The notes under the pieces are model-generated. The model saw only the letters and a program-made list of their open reading frames with translations, made no database searches and was not told the origin of the DNA. Both the position numbers and the translations under genes were made by a program. DNA of 64,000 nt, from assembly GCF_023898315.1 (NCBI RefSeq), contig NC_064618.1:185681548-185745547 (forward strand), in the 5' to 3' direction. Source of the stretch: Schistocerca nitens. Lineage: Eukaryota; Arthropoda; Insecta; Orthoptera; Acrididae. Below, piece by piece: positions 44,685-55,619 of this stretch. Position 1 is the first letter of the stretch. Every line of letters starts with the position of its first letter.

Positions 44685-46106
44685 CACTCCTGGAAATGGA
44701 AAAAAGAACACATTGACACCGGTGTGTCAGACCCACCATACTTGCTCCGGACACTGCGAGAGGGCTGTACAAGCAATGATCACACGCACGGCACAGCGGA
44801 CACACCAGGAACCGCGGTGTTGGCCGTTGAATGGCGCAAGCTGCGCAGCATTTGTGCATCGCCGCCGTCAGTGTCAGCCAGTTTGCCGTGGCATACGCAG
44901 CTCCATCGCAGTCTTTAACACTGGTAGCATGCCGCGACAGCGTGGACGTGAACCGTATGTGCAGTTGACGGACTTTGAGCGAGGGCGTATAGTGGGCATG
45001 CGGGAGGCCGGGTGGACGTACCGCCGAATTGCTCAACACGTGGGGCGTGAGGTCTCCACAGTACATCGATGTTGTCGTCAGTGGTCGGCGGAAGGTGCAC
45101 GTGCCCGTCGACCTGGGACCGGACCGCAGCGACGCACGGATGCACGCCAAGACCGTAGGGTCCTACGCAGTGCCGTAGGGGACCGCACCGCCACTTCCCA
45201 GCAAATTAGGGACACTGTTGCTCCTGGGGTATCGGCGAGGACCATTCGCAACCGTCTCCATGAAGCTGGGCTACGGTCCCGCACACCGTTAGGCCGTCTT
45301 CCGCTCACGCCCCAACATCGTGCAGCCCGCCTCCAGTGGTGTCGCGACAGGCGTGAATGGAGGGACGAATGGAGACGTGTCGTCTTCAGCGATGAGAGTC
45401 GCTTCTGCCTTGGTGCCAATGATGGTCGTATGCGTGTTTGGCGCCGTGCAGGTGAGCGCCACAATCAGGACTGCATACGACCGAGGCACACAGGGCCAAC
45501 ACCCGGCATCATGGTGTGGGGAGCGATCTCCTACACTGGCCGTACACCACTGGTGATCGTCGAGGGGACACTGAATAGTGCACGGTACATCCAGACCATC
45601 ATCGAACCCATCGTTCTACCATTCCTAGACCGGCAAGGGAACTTGCTGTTCCAACAGGACAATGCACGTCCGCATGTATCCCGTGCCACCCAACGTGCTC
45701 TAGAAGGTGTAAGTCAACTACCCTGGCCAGCAAGATCTCCGGATCTGTCCCCCATTGAGCATGTTTGGGACTGGATGAAGCGTCGTCTCACGCGGTCTGC
45801 ACGTCCAGCACGAACGCTGGTCCAACTGAGGCGCCAGGTGGAAATGGCATGGCAAGCCGTTCCACAGGACTACATCCAGCATCTCTACGATCGTCTCCAT
45901 GGGAGAATAGCAGCCTGCATTGCTGCGAAAGGTGGATATACACTGTACTAGTGCCGACATTGTGCATGCTCTGTTGCCTGTGTCTATGTGCCTGTGGTTC
46001 TGTCAGTGTGATCATGTGATGTATCTGACCCCAGGAATGTGTCAATAAAGTTTCCCCTTCCTGGGACAATGAATTCACGGTGTTCTTAATTCAATTTCCA
46101 GGAGTG
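44685..46106 (+). mobile_element. Full-length Tc1-like transposon, copy 2 (1422 bp)
   Basis: Flanked by TA (44683-44684 and 46107-46108). The left end reads CACTCCTGGAAATGG and the right, inverted, CACTCCTGGAAATTG, so the first 14 bases of the terminal repeats match exactly. Same length as copy 1 at 18038 and nearly identical in sequence. Confidence 0.95.
44929..45951 (+). CDS. Tc1-like transposase, intact, 340 aa (copy 2)
   Basis: Same protein as at 18282-19304: two helix-turn-helix units in the first 120 residues, then the catalytic blocks FSDESRF, MVWGAISYTGRTP, LLFQQDNARPH and SPDLSPIEHVWDW, and a C-terminus ending GRIAACIAAKGGYTLY. All three catalytic acidic residues are present. It differs from copy 1 at eight positions: ARARR for ARGRR, a Val for Ile before LRSAVG, Q for R in LTPQHR, Ile for Val in YIQTII, G and L in QGNLLF, P for S in QLPWPA, and A for G in WQAVPQ. 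The forms here look closer to what relatives carry (QGNLLFQQDN, PWPARSPD), so this copy is the better candidate for an active enzyme. That is an inference. No overlapping element interrupts it. Confidence 0.93.
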   Translation: MPRQRGREPYVQLTDFERGRIVGMREAGWTYRRIAQHVGREVSTVHRCCRQWSAEGARARRPGTGPQRRTDARQDRRVLRSAVGDRTATSQQIRDTVAPGVSARTIRNRLHEAGLRSRTPLGRLPLTPQHRAARLQWCRDRREWRDEWRRVVFSDESRFCLGANDGRMRVWRRAGERHNQDCIRPRHTGPTPGIMVWGAISYTGRTPLVIVEGTLNSARYIQTIIEPIVLPFLDRQGNLLFQQDNARPHVSRATQRALEGVSQLPWPARSPDLSPIEHVWDWMKRRLTRSARPARTLVQLRRQVEMAWQAVPQDYIQHLYDRLHGRIAACIAAKGGYTLY

Positions 46107-46108
46107 TA

Positions 46109-47749
46109 TTTCACCCTACACGTGATTGTACACGCAAGCTAATATCACAGCGTCATTTCATAGGAGTAGCGTCTTTTAGAAATAGCATACCGAACAGACA
46201 TCTCTAGCATGGTGAAGTGTGGCAACGCAATAATTTTCATCGTGTGTATCTTAGTTTCCATGCTAAAATAAAGGGTGTAACCATTCTAACAGTTCCAAAC
46301 CGATTGTAGTAGAAATGTGAAGAGTGATGCAAGCATTCTGTGCATAATAACAAGGGCTTCCTTGTAATTAATTCAGGGCAGATGTAGGAGACGCCATAAT
46401 GGAGGAAGCAGCGTGGGAAAGTAATTTAGTGTTGGCGTTAATCGGGGCAAGAGATTGCAGAATACAAAGTAAGAGGCGATCACCTGGAGGAGGGTCAATG
46501 TTTATGTCATTTTTAATGGAATTACTACAGTGATAAATTTCATCTGTTGTGTACAATAGTTTTCAAGAATATAGCTCATTAAATAATGTTATTCAATAAA
46601 GTTTCAGTTACTTCAATCCTACCTCACAGATTACTAAATTTCCTAAATCTGTGCAGAAAATTATTGGAGCAAAGTAGTTTCTCTGGGATGGTGGAGGGGG
46701 GGGGGGGAGGCAGAGTTCTCGCAGGGACGCAGGGCGATTTCGGTAAGATTTTGATGTTCCGTTTTCTACCTATCCCGCGTACCGAGATGTTATCATCGTT
46801 GTCAAACTGTCCAACGGATGCCCGCAAGTACGTAAATCTGGCCGAGCACTATTCTCGATGTACGTGAGTACCATAATTGATTGGTAGCAGTCTTCAGTTG
46901 GTTTTATTGGACAGCGGGCGATCGCTACCATGCACATCATCAACGTTGTGAGTCCCACGATAGCAAATGAATATACGAATGACACCTCTGACGTGTTCGC
47001 CTGTTGCGTGGGCATCTTCCATGCGTTCAGGCGTTAAGTCACAAAGTGTGTACGGCTTTAGCCCGATGTATCACGTATTGGCATATTTGTAATATGAAAA
47101 CTGTTTACATGTGCACAACTGGAGACACAGGCTGCCTTGCTAAAATGCACTGAGAATACAGGATGCCTCGACATTCGTTACAACTCGTGGCTGTACTTAA
47201 CGGTTTCCTGAGGTCAAATGAATGTTGAGGAAGAGGATGGTGATAGCAAAGAGCAGAATCCATATGAGCCGTGAGAGTAAGAGGAAAGTCTTTTAGAGCT
47301 GTTTATTTTACCTTTCGTCTTCGGCTATAATATTTGGCCTCACGGCCCCCAATGGCACTACGGAATTTATTCCCTACGTCGTAATACAGGTCCATGATTA
47401 TGAAGTTTCTTCTCCTTTGTAACTTCCGACCCTCACTGGTTCTGCAGGGAATCTCCTCATATCTTATGAATGCACTAATTTTTCAGCATCTATGGAAATC
47501 AGCTGCATTGGATACCTTGCGTGAAATTGGTATTATCAGCAGGAAGAAACAAAATATTTTACTCTACAGCAGGCTGCGGCAACAGTAATTTAGTCCTTTG
47601 GGCCAACAATTTATTACAGCTAGTTAAACTACTAACCGATATGTAGAGACGAATGTACCATTGCCCGGTTCCGGAAACAGAGATACACCAAAGAAGAACA
47701 GACTCTGTTATGTAAACAGAAGGAGGAGGAGGACAAAAGAAAGGAAATG
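46109..47749. other. No recognised feature
   Basis: Contains a poly-G run near 46697-46710. Open frames are short and without motifs. Confidence 0.45.
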
Positions 47750-47890
47750 GATTATTATTGATATCAGCTGCATCAGGACTTGTGCTGCATCAGCGGCGAC
47801 GAGTGAAAATGTGTGCAGATTGGGATTCAAACCTGGGACGTCTTGCTTACTAAGTAGCTGTGTTAACCACTGCGCCATCCGGACACAGGG
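47750..47890 (-). mobile_element. tRNA-derived SINE, family C
   Basis: On the minus strand, GTGTCCGGATGGCGCAGTGG gives an A box (TGGCGCAGTGG), and CCCAGGTTTGAATCCCAATC gives a B box about 45 bp on. The body continues to a GATATCAATAATAATCC stretch. Head sequence differs from families A and B. It forms the start of a spurious 69-codon frame. Confidence 0.7.
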
Positions 47891-48309
47891 TTCTACGCAG
47901 CCCTCTCGACCGAGCACACCCCCAACTAGCGCTACCTATCTGCAGTTCCTATCCACGTCCTGCATGCTCGCTACTTGAAGATTCCCGCTGGAGGTCGGAC
48001 GTAATTGTGCATCCACACTGAATGTGGTGGATCCATCACTCATTCAGGTGAATTAATGAGTGGTGACTGTTCTTTCGGACATGTGTGGAAGAACAGACAC
48101 CACCCATTCATGTAAGAGCAAATACATCAGCAAGAATAACAAAGATCTCAGGCACGTAAAAACGAAACAATGCATCAGTTTTAGGCAATCCCATTCCTTT
48201 ACCACAAAACTGCCGTTAACGATTTGAAATTTGATTATTCATGCTATTCATTATGAGTTACTGGAGCCTCACACATATGAACTATTGTTTCCCAATACTC
48301 ACTTACCTC
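47891..48309. other. No recognised feature
   Basis: Spacer between two SINEs. GAATGAGTGATGGATCCACC and related words around 48020-48110 suggest a small imperfect inverted repeat (CACTCATTCA / TGAATGGGTG), but no element was identified. Confidence 0.35.
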
Positions 48310-48507
48310 CGGCGGCTGGAATGGCTGAGCGATTCTAGGCGCTACAGTCTGGAACCGCGCTACCGCTACGGTCGCAGGTTCGAATCCTGCCTCGGGCATG
48401 GATGTGTGTGATGTCCTTAGGTTAGTTACCTTTAAGTAGCTCTAAGTTCTAGAGGACTGATGACCTCAGTAGTTAAGTACCACAGTGCTCAGAGCCATTT
48501 GAATCAC
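48310..48507 (+). mobile_element. tRNA-derived SINE, family A (copy 2)
   Basis: A box ATGGCTGAGCGATTC, B box GGTTCGAATCC, then CTGCCTCGGGCATGGATG and the end CAGTGCTCAGAGCCATTTGAA. Colinear with the copies at 4749 and 53229. Confidence 0.9.
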
Positions 48508-48601
48508 TTAGCTCCAGCTTTTAGAGCGATTACTAGACTCTTTTTGTATATAAAGCCAAATATTAAAAATCGTAAATATAGTAAAACATAGAACCATATT
48601 G

Positions 48602-48602
<1 letters not shown>

Positions 48603-48676
<74 letters not shown>
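48603..48676. repeat. (TA)n microsatellite
   Basis: About 37 uninterrupted TA dinucleotides. Confidence 0.98.
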
Positions 48677-48677
<1 letters not shown>

Positions 48678-50184
48678 CTCTTTGAATAAGTTGAACTAAC
48701 TTTTCACCGGTGTCCTTTTAAAGTAACCTGTATGTACCATCTCTCAGTTGCACTAAACTGTTAATTTATTTGGATTGTTATACTTGAGACACTCCTACAT
48801 CGAAATACTACCTCCAGTTTTACTTTATCACTTTCGTGCTCTTGTATTTTCATTCTCTGCACGAACTATCTTGCACATCTTCAGAAGATTATACGCACAA
48901 GTTTGGATCCTCTCGAGACGGAGTCGCAATTAACAGTAAGAGACTATGGAGCATCGCGGAGGTTCTCTAGTGGAAATTTCGTTGTGCAGATGTGTTCCGG
49001 CGTAGGTGCGAGCAACGGAAGGATGTCGCGTCCGGACAGAGCTCAGCAGCTACTGTGCGGCACCGAGCAAGAAAACTGCAAGTGAAGCACCCTCGCGGAA
49101 GCTATTATTCTAATTAACGGGGAACAGCCGCTGGCAGTCATTCTAATTAGGCAGCGACGGCAGCTGCAGAGCACAGCGACTGCAATTGGAGGGGCGAGTC
49201 TCACAGGTGTTCCCTGCTCTCTGCTTCACCTTCCCTGCTAGTGCGTAATGAGGTACTAAACTTCCTGTAGTGTAGCCCAACTAAACTAACATCTCGTCAC
49301 ATTTGAGCAGCCACAATGCGAACCTGCGACCCTTCAGAAGCCTTCGGACGTAATTAAGCATAACCGGAGCTTGATTAGTGACGTTTTGTGGTATGGTGTC
49401 TACTGCGATCAACGAACCTACGACGTCGGGTCACAACTGTGGGTTCTCTGTGTGCTCTGGGAGATAGTTCATTTTTAACTAGAACAGATGAAATATTAGT
49501 TCATTTTGTCACAAACAACAAGAAGATATACTTAAATTGAGACAGTTTTTTTCCACTGGAGAGCGCAAAATATTTACAACCGTCATCGAGTGTGACAGCT
49601 CCAATTAATGTACACACTGTTCTCTTGAAGTTCAACGTTCAACTTTAACTGAAGTAAACGTCCATCTGATACTTCATGAGCACTCTTCCTGCTAGATGAT
49701 GTTGACTGCTGAAGCTGAGTCCATAAAGTGGGCAGAGCTCTTGCGAGATCAACACTGTATTGACCTCAGTGTCGGGGAGCTGCTGTGGTGGGTGGTAGAC
49801 ATGGTCTCCTCGAGAGCCTCACGTTGGTTTTTGTGGATTGCAGCGAGCCCTCGCTGGTGCCTATGCTATCGATATGAGTTGCCGACTCTGTTGTGACACC
49901 CCTCTCGCTGAACGATATCACAATCTCTATCTGACGACATGCGTTACATCTGTTCTTCTCTGTTAGCTTATGCCTTCCGAGGCACATAGTGAAGTGAAAC
50001 TGCTAACCAAACAAACAGCGACACCGCACCATCCATCATACTTATTATGTAAGTAATGCTGTCCTCAACCGTAAAGTTGCAAAACCGTACTGTTTTGTTG
50101 AACCATGTATTACAAAAGGTGCAGTGTGCTTGGCTCCTTCCCACTGTCATTTCAAATACAGTGTAGTTTTCTTTGTGAAGTGAA
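48677..50184. other. No recognised feature
   Basis: A GC-richer stretch (48900-49330) includes a 60-codon frame without motifs. The frame 49696-49896 is likewise unassigned. No repeat family recognised. Confidence 0.4.
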
Positions 50185-50537
50185 ACCCATATATATTATA
50201 AAAATGGAAGTGTGTGTGTATGTATGTATATATGTAAGTATGGTCCACATCTCCTAAAATACTGGACTGATTTCCTCCAAACGTTATGCAGATGTCACTT
50301 AGTGTCTCGAGAGAATCGCTGTGGCGGGTATTTATTAAAGAGTTTGAGGTGAAAAATCAGACGAACGAGTATCCACACTTTAGTCATTCAATATTTGAGA
50401 ATGAGAGAACACGGTGGCTTGCAACCAACTTCACACATAATTTTCTACCTTTGCAAATCTTTTTCTCTCTGCCAACCCCCACAAAACTATCAAAGGAAAA
50501 TAGTTTAGCACTTACTTTATTTTCGCCGTACTTGCAA
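50185..50537 (+). repeat. Possible Helitron-like or other dispersed repeat fragment
   Basis: Starts with TATATATTATAAAAATGGAA, a GTGTGTGTATGTATGTATAT run, then ACATCTCCTAAAATACTGGA and CTGATTTCCTCCAAACG. This wording resembles dispersed insect repeats often linked to Helitrons (recall only). No Rep/helicase motif or hairpin terminus was found. Confidence 0.3.
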
Positions 50538-50655
50538 TAAAACTGCCTTGCAACGTGCTGTTCAGAAGAGACCCCCACTAACTCGTACTCTTACGGATTT
50601 ATGGACATTACTGCAGGATTCATGGTGTCAATTCGTTCCAGAACTTCTTGAGACA
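50538..50655 (+). repeat. Inverted-repeat arm: Tc1-like C-terminal fragment (plus)
   Basis: Reads MQRAVQKRPP..TRTLTDLW then QDSWCQFVPELLET on the plus strand. It is a near copy of the minus-strand sequence at 50862-50975, about 210 bp away, so the two can form a long hairpin. Confidence 0.85.
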
Positions 50656-50769
50656 TACGTTTTAATTCATTACTTCTTTTCAACTAGCACTATTCGCAGC
50701 ACGTTTTGCAGGCATTATCCCCATTTGTGGCTAAATGAACCTACAAAAATAGACCGAAAAGTCAAAGAA

Positions 50770-51780
50770 ACTGGTACACTCTCCGAATGTCGCCTACGGC
50801 CCCCGCGAGCATGCAGCAGTGCCGCAACACGACGTGGCATGGACTCGACTAATGTCTGAAGAAGATCTGGAGCGAATTGACACCATGAATCTTGCAGTAA
50901 TGTCCATAAATCCGTAAGCGTACGAGTTGGTGGAGGTCTCTTCTGAACAGCACGTTGCAAGGCATCCCAGACATGCTCAGCAACGTTCGTAACTGGGTAG
51001 TTTGGTGGCCAGTGGAAGTGTTTAAACTCAGAAGAATGTTCCTAGAGTCATTCTGTAACACACTGTAACTATTCTGGAAGTGTGGGGTGTCGCACAATCC
51101 TGCTGATTGCCCACGCTCGTCGGAATGCGCAGTCGGCATGAATGGATGCAGGTGATTAGACACAACGCTTACGTGCGTGTCACTTGAAATATCGTATCTA
51201 GACCTATCATGGGTCCCATATCAATCCAACTGCAAACGCTCCACACCATTACAGAGCCTCCACCAGTTTGAGCAGTCCCCTGCTGAGATCCAGGCTCCAT
51301 GAATTCATGGGGTTGTCTCCATACCCGTAAAAGTCCATCTGCTCCATATACTTTGAGACGAGACTCGTCCGACCAGGCAACATGTTTCCAGTCATCAACC
51401 ATCCTATGTCCGTATTGACGGGCCCAGGCGAGACCACAAAGCGTTGTGTCGTGCAGTAATCAGGGGTACACGAAGAGGCCTTCGATTCCGAAAGCCCATA
51501 TCGATATGTTTCTTTCAATGGTTCGCACGTTGACACTTGTTGATGGCCCAGCATTGAAATATGCAGCAATTTGCGGAAGGGTTGCGCTTCTGTCACGATG
51601 AACGATTCTCTTCAATTGCCGTTGGTCCCGTTCTTCCAGGATCTTTTCCGGCCGCAGCAATGTCAGGGATTTGATGTTTTACCGGCTTCCTGATATTCAC
51701 GATACACGCGTGAAATGGTCATACGGGAAAGTCCTCACTCCATCGCCACATCGGAGGTGCTGTGTCCCGTCGCTCGTGGG
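50770..51780 (-). pseudogene. Tc1-like transposase remnant
   Basis: Minus-strand reading starts with a helix-turn-helix trace (LSRMTISRVYREYQEAGKTSN in a frame near 51720-51660). It continues LRPEKILEERDQRQLKRIVH, RSATLPQIAAYFNAG and HVAWSDESRLKVYGADGLLR (first catalytic Asp kept). Then come VWRQPHEFMEPGSQQGTAQT, GGGSVMVWSVCSW and DHLHP-like traces. The second catalytic block is damaged (QQDCATPH, with Asp kept but Asn lost). The Glu block is frameshifted, and the C-terminus ends MQRAVQKRPPPTRTLTDLW, LVESMPRRVAALLHARGG. At least three frameshifts. The same family occurs on the plus strand at 56830-57835. Near 50740-50770 the sequence AAGTCAAAGAAACTGGTACA resembles the family's terminal repeat (GTGACAAAGAAA). 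Confidence 0.85.
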
Positions 51781-52245
51781 CCGACTAAAACAGCGCTCAA
51801 ACTCACTTAAATCTTGTATATATGGTTCTCGGGCGAGACGTCGGATGGTGGAGTTTTCACTATGACATGCAACGTCTCGCGCGAGAACCATATATACAAC
51901 ATGTCCGTCGGGAAAGCCTCAAGCAACTCACTTAAATCTTGATAACCTGCTATTGTAGCAACAGTAACCGATCTAACAACTGGGCTAGAGTGTTGTTGTC
52001 TTACGTAGGCGTTGCCGATCGCATCGCCGTATTCTGAATGTGTACATATATCTGTACATTGGAGATGCTGTGTCCCATCGCTCGTGGGCCGACTAAAACA
52101 GCGTTCAAACTCACTTAAATATTGATAACCTGCTAATATAGCAACAGTAACCGATCTTACAATTGCACTAGAGTGTTGTTGTCTTAAATAGGTGTTGCCG
52201 ACCGTATCGCCGTATTCTACCTGTTTACATATATCTGTATTTAAA
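51755..52245. repeat. Tandem duplication, two units
   Basis: Unit 1 (51755-52062) and unit 2 (52063-52245) share GCTGTGTCCCRTCGCTCGTG, GGCCGACTAAAACAGCG, AGCAACAGTAACCGATCT and AGAGTGTTGTTGTCTTA, ending at TACATATATCTGTA. Unit 1 is longer because it holds the palindromic insertion and a short flanking duplication. Unit 1 overlaps the 5' end of the Tc1-like remnant, so part of that element was duplicated. Confidence 0.8.
51817..51896. mobile_element. 80-bp palindromic (MITE-like) insertion
   Basis: Two 24-bp arms, TATATATGGTTCTCGGGCGA.. at 51817-51840 and its inverse at 51873-51896 (..TCGCGCGAGAACCATATATA), with about two mismatches and a 32-bp loop. The tandem partner unit at about 52100 lacks this segment, which shows it is an insertion. 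Confidence 0.75.
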
Positions 52246-52250
52246 TATTC

Positions 52251-53228
52251 ATGCTTATACCAGTTTCTTTGGTGCTTCAGTGTCTACCAGCGCACAGCAC
52301 ATAGATCAGGAGATATGACGTCACGAAATGGAACACGTATCACTTCATAGAACTGCGTGAAAACGTAACTACACGGCGGAATTCGGTACATAACTGGTGA
52401 AATATGTTAAATACATGTGAAACATATTTGACATGTGCGTACAGGGAAAAGCCACGATCGAGAAGCTCATCTTAAATTTCCAGGAACGATTTCAGACTAA
52501 CTCTGTGCACATAGCGTAAGGCGCGAGCAATAACTTTCCGTTTGAGGGTCTTGACCCAGCATATCTACATCGTAGCTCGACTCGGATGCAGACACATAAC
52601 TACCGAAATGTAGGCAGGGCCATTCATGTGTATCCGACGTGCGTGCGCTAAATGCGGAAACGTAAACTTAGCGGCGTTGTTATGTAATGTGTGAAACAAG
52701 AGCAACATTTTGTTATTGTGATTTTGGCCGACGAAAAGCAAACATCGGTAGACATCTAGCGGAGAATGAAGAACATGTATGCGGCAGTATGTCTCTCGAA
52801 AATCTCTTGCGGGATGGTCCGCCAAGTTTCATGCTGATCGCAGTCCGACACAAAACACCGGTCGGTGTGGGAGGTCTAACGCCAACAGAAGTCTTCATCT
52901 CTCCCCAAGCGATTATCCCGCCTGCAGTCCTTTAAAAATGCCATGAAGGACTGATGGTTATTGTCGAACGAGGACGTGCAATAGACAGTTATGGACTTCG
53001 TCATGCAGCAGGATATGGTGTTTTACTGAACGAGTGCTTTGGTGAGATGATTTCCTCAATGCTAACAGCTATTTAGCCTCCATCTTCACCTAGTTAATCT
53101 TGTCGTCCTAAACAAATGCTACAAGACCTGGGGTTCATAGAAAGCGGATTCTCATGCCTCTTAAATTAATGAAGTGCCCTGTTGTTGTTGTTGCTGCTGT
53201 TGCTCTTGTCTGTCACTCAACGTGTGTG
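52251..53228. other. Unclassified; part shared with 32.8-33.0 kb
   Basis: 52310-52500 resembles 32800-33010 (see that entry). The frame 52687-52935 (82 codons) and its minus-strand shadow lack any motif. A short (GTT)n/(GCT)n run lies near 53180. Confidence 0.4.
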
Positions 53229-53429
53229 CCGGCCGCGGTGGTCTATCGGTTCTGGCGCTGCAGTCCGGAACCGCGGGACTACTACGGTCGCAGGTTCGAA
53301 TCCTGCCTCGGGCATGGGTGTGTGTGATGTCCTTAGGTTAGTTAGGTTTAAGTAGTTCTAAGTTCTAGGGGACTTATGACCTAAGATGTTGAGTCCCATA
53401 GTGCCCAGAGCCATTTGAACCATTTGAAC
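53229..53429 (+). mobile_element. tRNA-derived SINE, family A (copy 3)
   Basis: GCCGGCCGCGGTGGTCTATC head with a weak A box, B box GGTTCGAATCC, CTGCCTCGGGCATGGGTG, and end AGTGCCCAGAGCCATTTGAA, with the last word (CCATTTGAA) duplicated. Confidence 0.9.
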
Positions 53430-54763
53430 TCAACGTGTGTACCTCGGATGGCTCGGCGCTCCCTACCAATGCCACTGAACGGCTTTGCACCTGGGCCGCC
53501 CCTTCGGCAGAAAAACGGCAATCTGTATGCAGACTGATTTGAAACAGTGTAGTTAGGTGTGATTTACTCAATTTAACCTCCCAAATACTGCCAGACGCAC
53601 TGCGAGAAGTCCTACTTGTGGTCGGTCAGCGTTATATATCACGTTGATCTCCAAAGACGTTGCCTTGTGGCAGATATTTGCCCCTCTCATTTAGGCGATG
53701 TTACCACTGAGGTGATGCGACGTGCAGTGTGATATACGACGCAACTTTGTATATGACACAACAGCACTCTTCATAGGTGAAGCGTGTAGAAACACTTTTT
53801 AAGCGACGTAACAGGTTCACAATGTAATGAAGCGATACAAAACTGCCTCGTACCTCTGTCATACTATCTAGCTCAACACGGTGTGCCAGCTGATCCACGT
53901 AACATTACTGTACTGTTCATGAGGTGCGGGCTGAACCATATTTCAGGTTATTTGGTGTGCCAAACAAAGTTACATATATTTCTACTTATTTTCTGTATAA
54001 ATCTTTTAATTTTATAAATTAATATGTATTTTTGCTGTTTGGATTTTCTCGTTCGGATGTAAGGGAACTATAAAAAAGGTGGTTTTGTCGCATATTGTAA
54101 TCTTACATAAAGGCTTCATAATGAACCGGTTTCCTTTTCATTGTTGTCCACGATTACTGTAATACTCGTATATTAAGAAAACTACTGTTCATTTTGAGAG
54201 ATATGTAGTCGCCTGCCAATTTACTTTCGCTACGTTTTACGATATACATTGCTGCATTCGAAATGTGACCGGTGCACCATCATGATCAATATCGCTCGCT
54301 CGAGCCATACATCTTTCCAGTATCAAATAAATGCATCATACATAGGGCGTTGTGCAAATCGACAGGCGGCGCCACGCCCCTTACAGGCTCGTGTTTGGAG
54401 TGCGGGCCGCGCGACTTGTGAAGCCAGGAGGCCTATGTGAACGCTAGTCAGGACAGGTCACGGTGAGGAGTGAGCAAGGGTCAGTTTTGAGTTCTGTGTG
54501 CGTGCTGGACGAGAGCCTTCGTGTCACGGAATCTATGGCTCGCTGCCGGGCCGTCTCCTGATCACGCTGGACGTGTTTCGGACGAACACGTGGAGGAGGC
54601 AGTTCATTTGCTTGAAGCGGGCTCACTCTGAGGGGAACAAGCTGGAGCGAACCGTTTGATCACCGCCGAGCTTCAGACAACAACGGGCGCTATTCTTCAC
54701 AGGACACTTCCCAAGATGTTCCTGGTGAGCACATCATGAAACCTTTGCAAGGCACTACTCACG
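53430..54763. other. No recognised feature
   Basis: AT-rich to 54330, then a GC-rich stretch (GGCGGCGCCACGCCCC near 54367). No family recognised. Confidence 0.4.
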
Positions 54764-54990
54764 ACCGAGCGAGGTGGCGCAGTGGTTAGCACACTGGATT
54801 CGCATTCGGGAGGACGACGGTTCAATCCCGCGTCTGACCATCCTGATATACGTTTTCCGTGATTTCCCTAAATCGCTCCTGGCAAATGCCGGGATGGTTC
54901 CTCTGAAAGGGCACGGCTGACTTCCTTCCCCATCCTTCCCTAATCCGATGAGACCGATGACCTCTCAGTTTGGTCTCTTACCCCAAATCA
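54764..54990 (+). mobile_element. tRNA-derived SINE, family B (copy 2)
   Basis: A box GTGGCGCAGTGGTTAGCAC, B box GGTTCAATCCCGCG, then CGTGATTTCCCTAAATCGCT, a CTTCCTTCCCCATCCTTCCC stretch and the end AACCCAACCAAACC. The minus-strand copy at 30512-30770 has the same order. Confidence 0.85.
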
Positions 54991-55619
54991 ACCCAACCAA
55001 ACCCACTACTCACGAACTGTACATTCAGTAGACACAGCAGTGGACGTACAATAATTTCTAACAACGAAACCTCTAAAACCGTGGTAACAAATTCAGCGGG
55101 TTAGAAAAGACCCCGCCCACCTGGTCCCTGTAGAGCGAAATAAGTTCTGCCGCCAACCATTAATTTAATTCAAATATTACTTCTTTGGAGCGGAAGCGAA
55201 ACGAATCCATGTGTCGGCACGCTGGACTGACTCTACTCGTGTGTGTTAATACCGCCGAACGTTCAGCTAAGCTAGACAACGTTTTCCGGGCTGCGGCCGA
55301 AAATTTTGATTGGGAGGTGAAGGGTGGGGTGTGGGTGTAGCAGTAGTAATTAATCGTCCACAGAAAATTACTATTGAATGACGTTAGACTTAAGTTCCTT
55401 GACATGTCAGTCCTAGATGAGAATCAAAATAATACTTCAATAGTAATGCACACGACATAGGTAAGCAATGAAGTCATAAAATAATACAAACTTCGCCACA
55501 ATAGCTCGTTAGACTTCGAGGCGAATGCGATGGTAGTGTGACCCACCGGTAAGGGGTTAGGAGTGGTACGTGCAGTTACACGGCCCGTTACATTAAAATT
55601 CGGAGTCATTACGTGGATA
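54991..55619. other. No recognised feature
   Basis: Spacer between two SINEs; no motif recognised. Confidence 0.4.

Noticed and set aside
47708..47917. 69-codon minus-strand frame with a hydrophobic C-terminus
   Set aside because: It lies in the tRNA-derived SINE and its flank.
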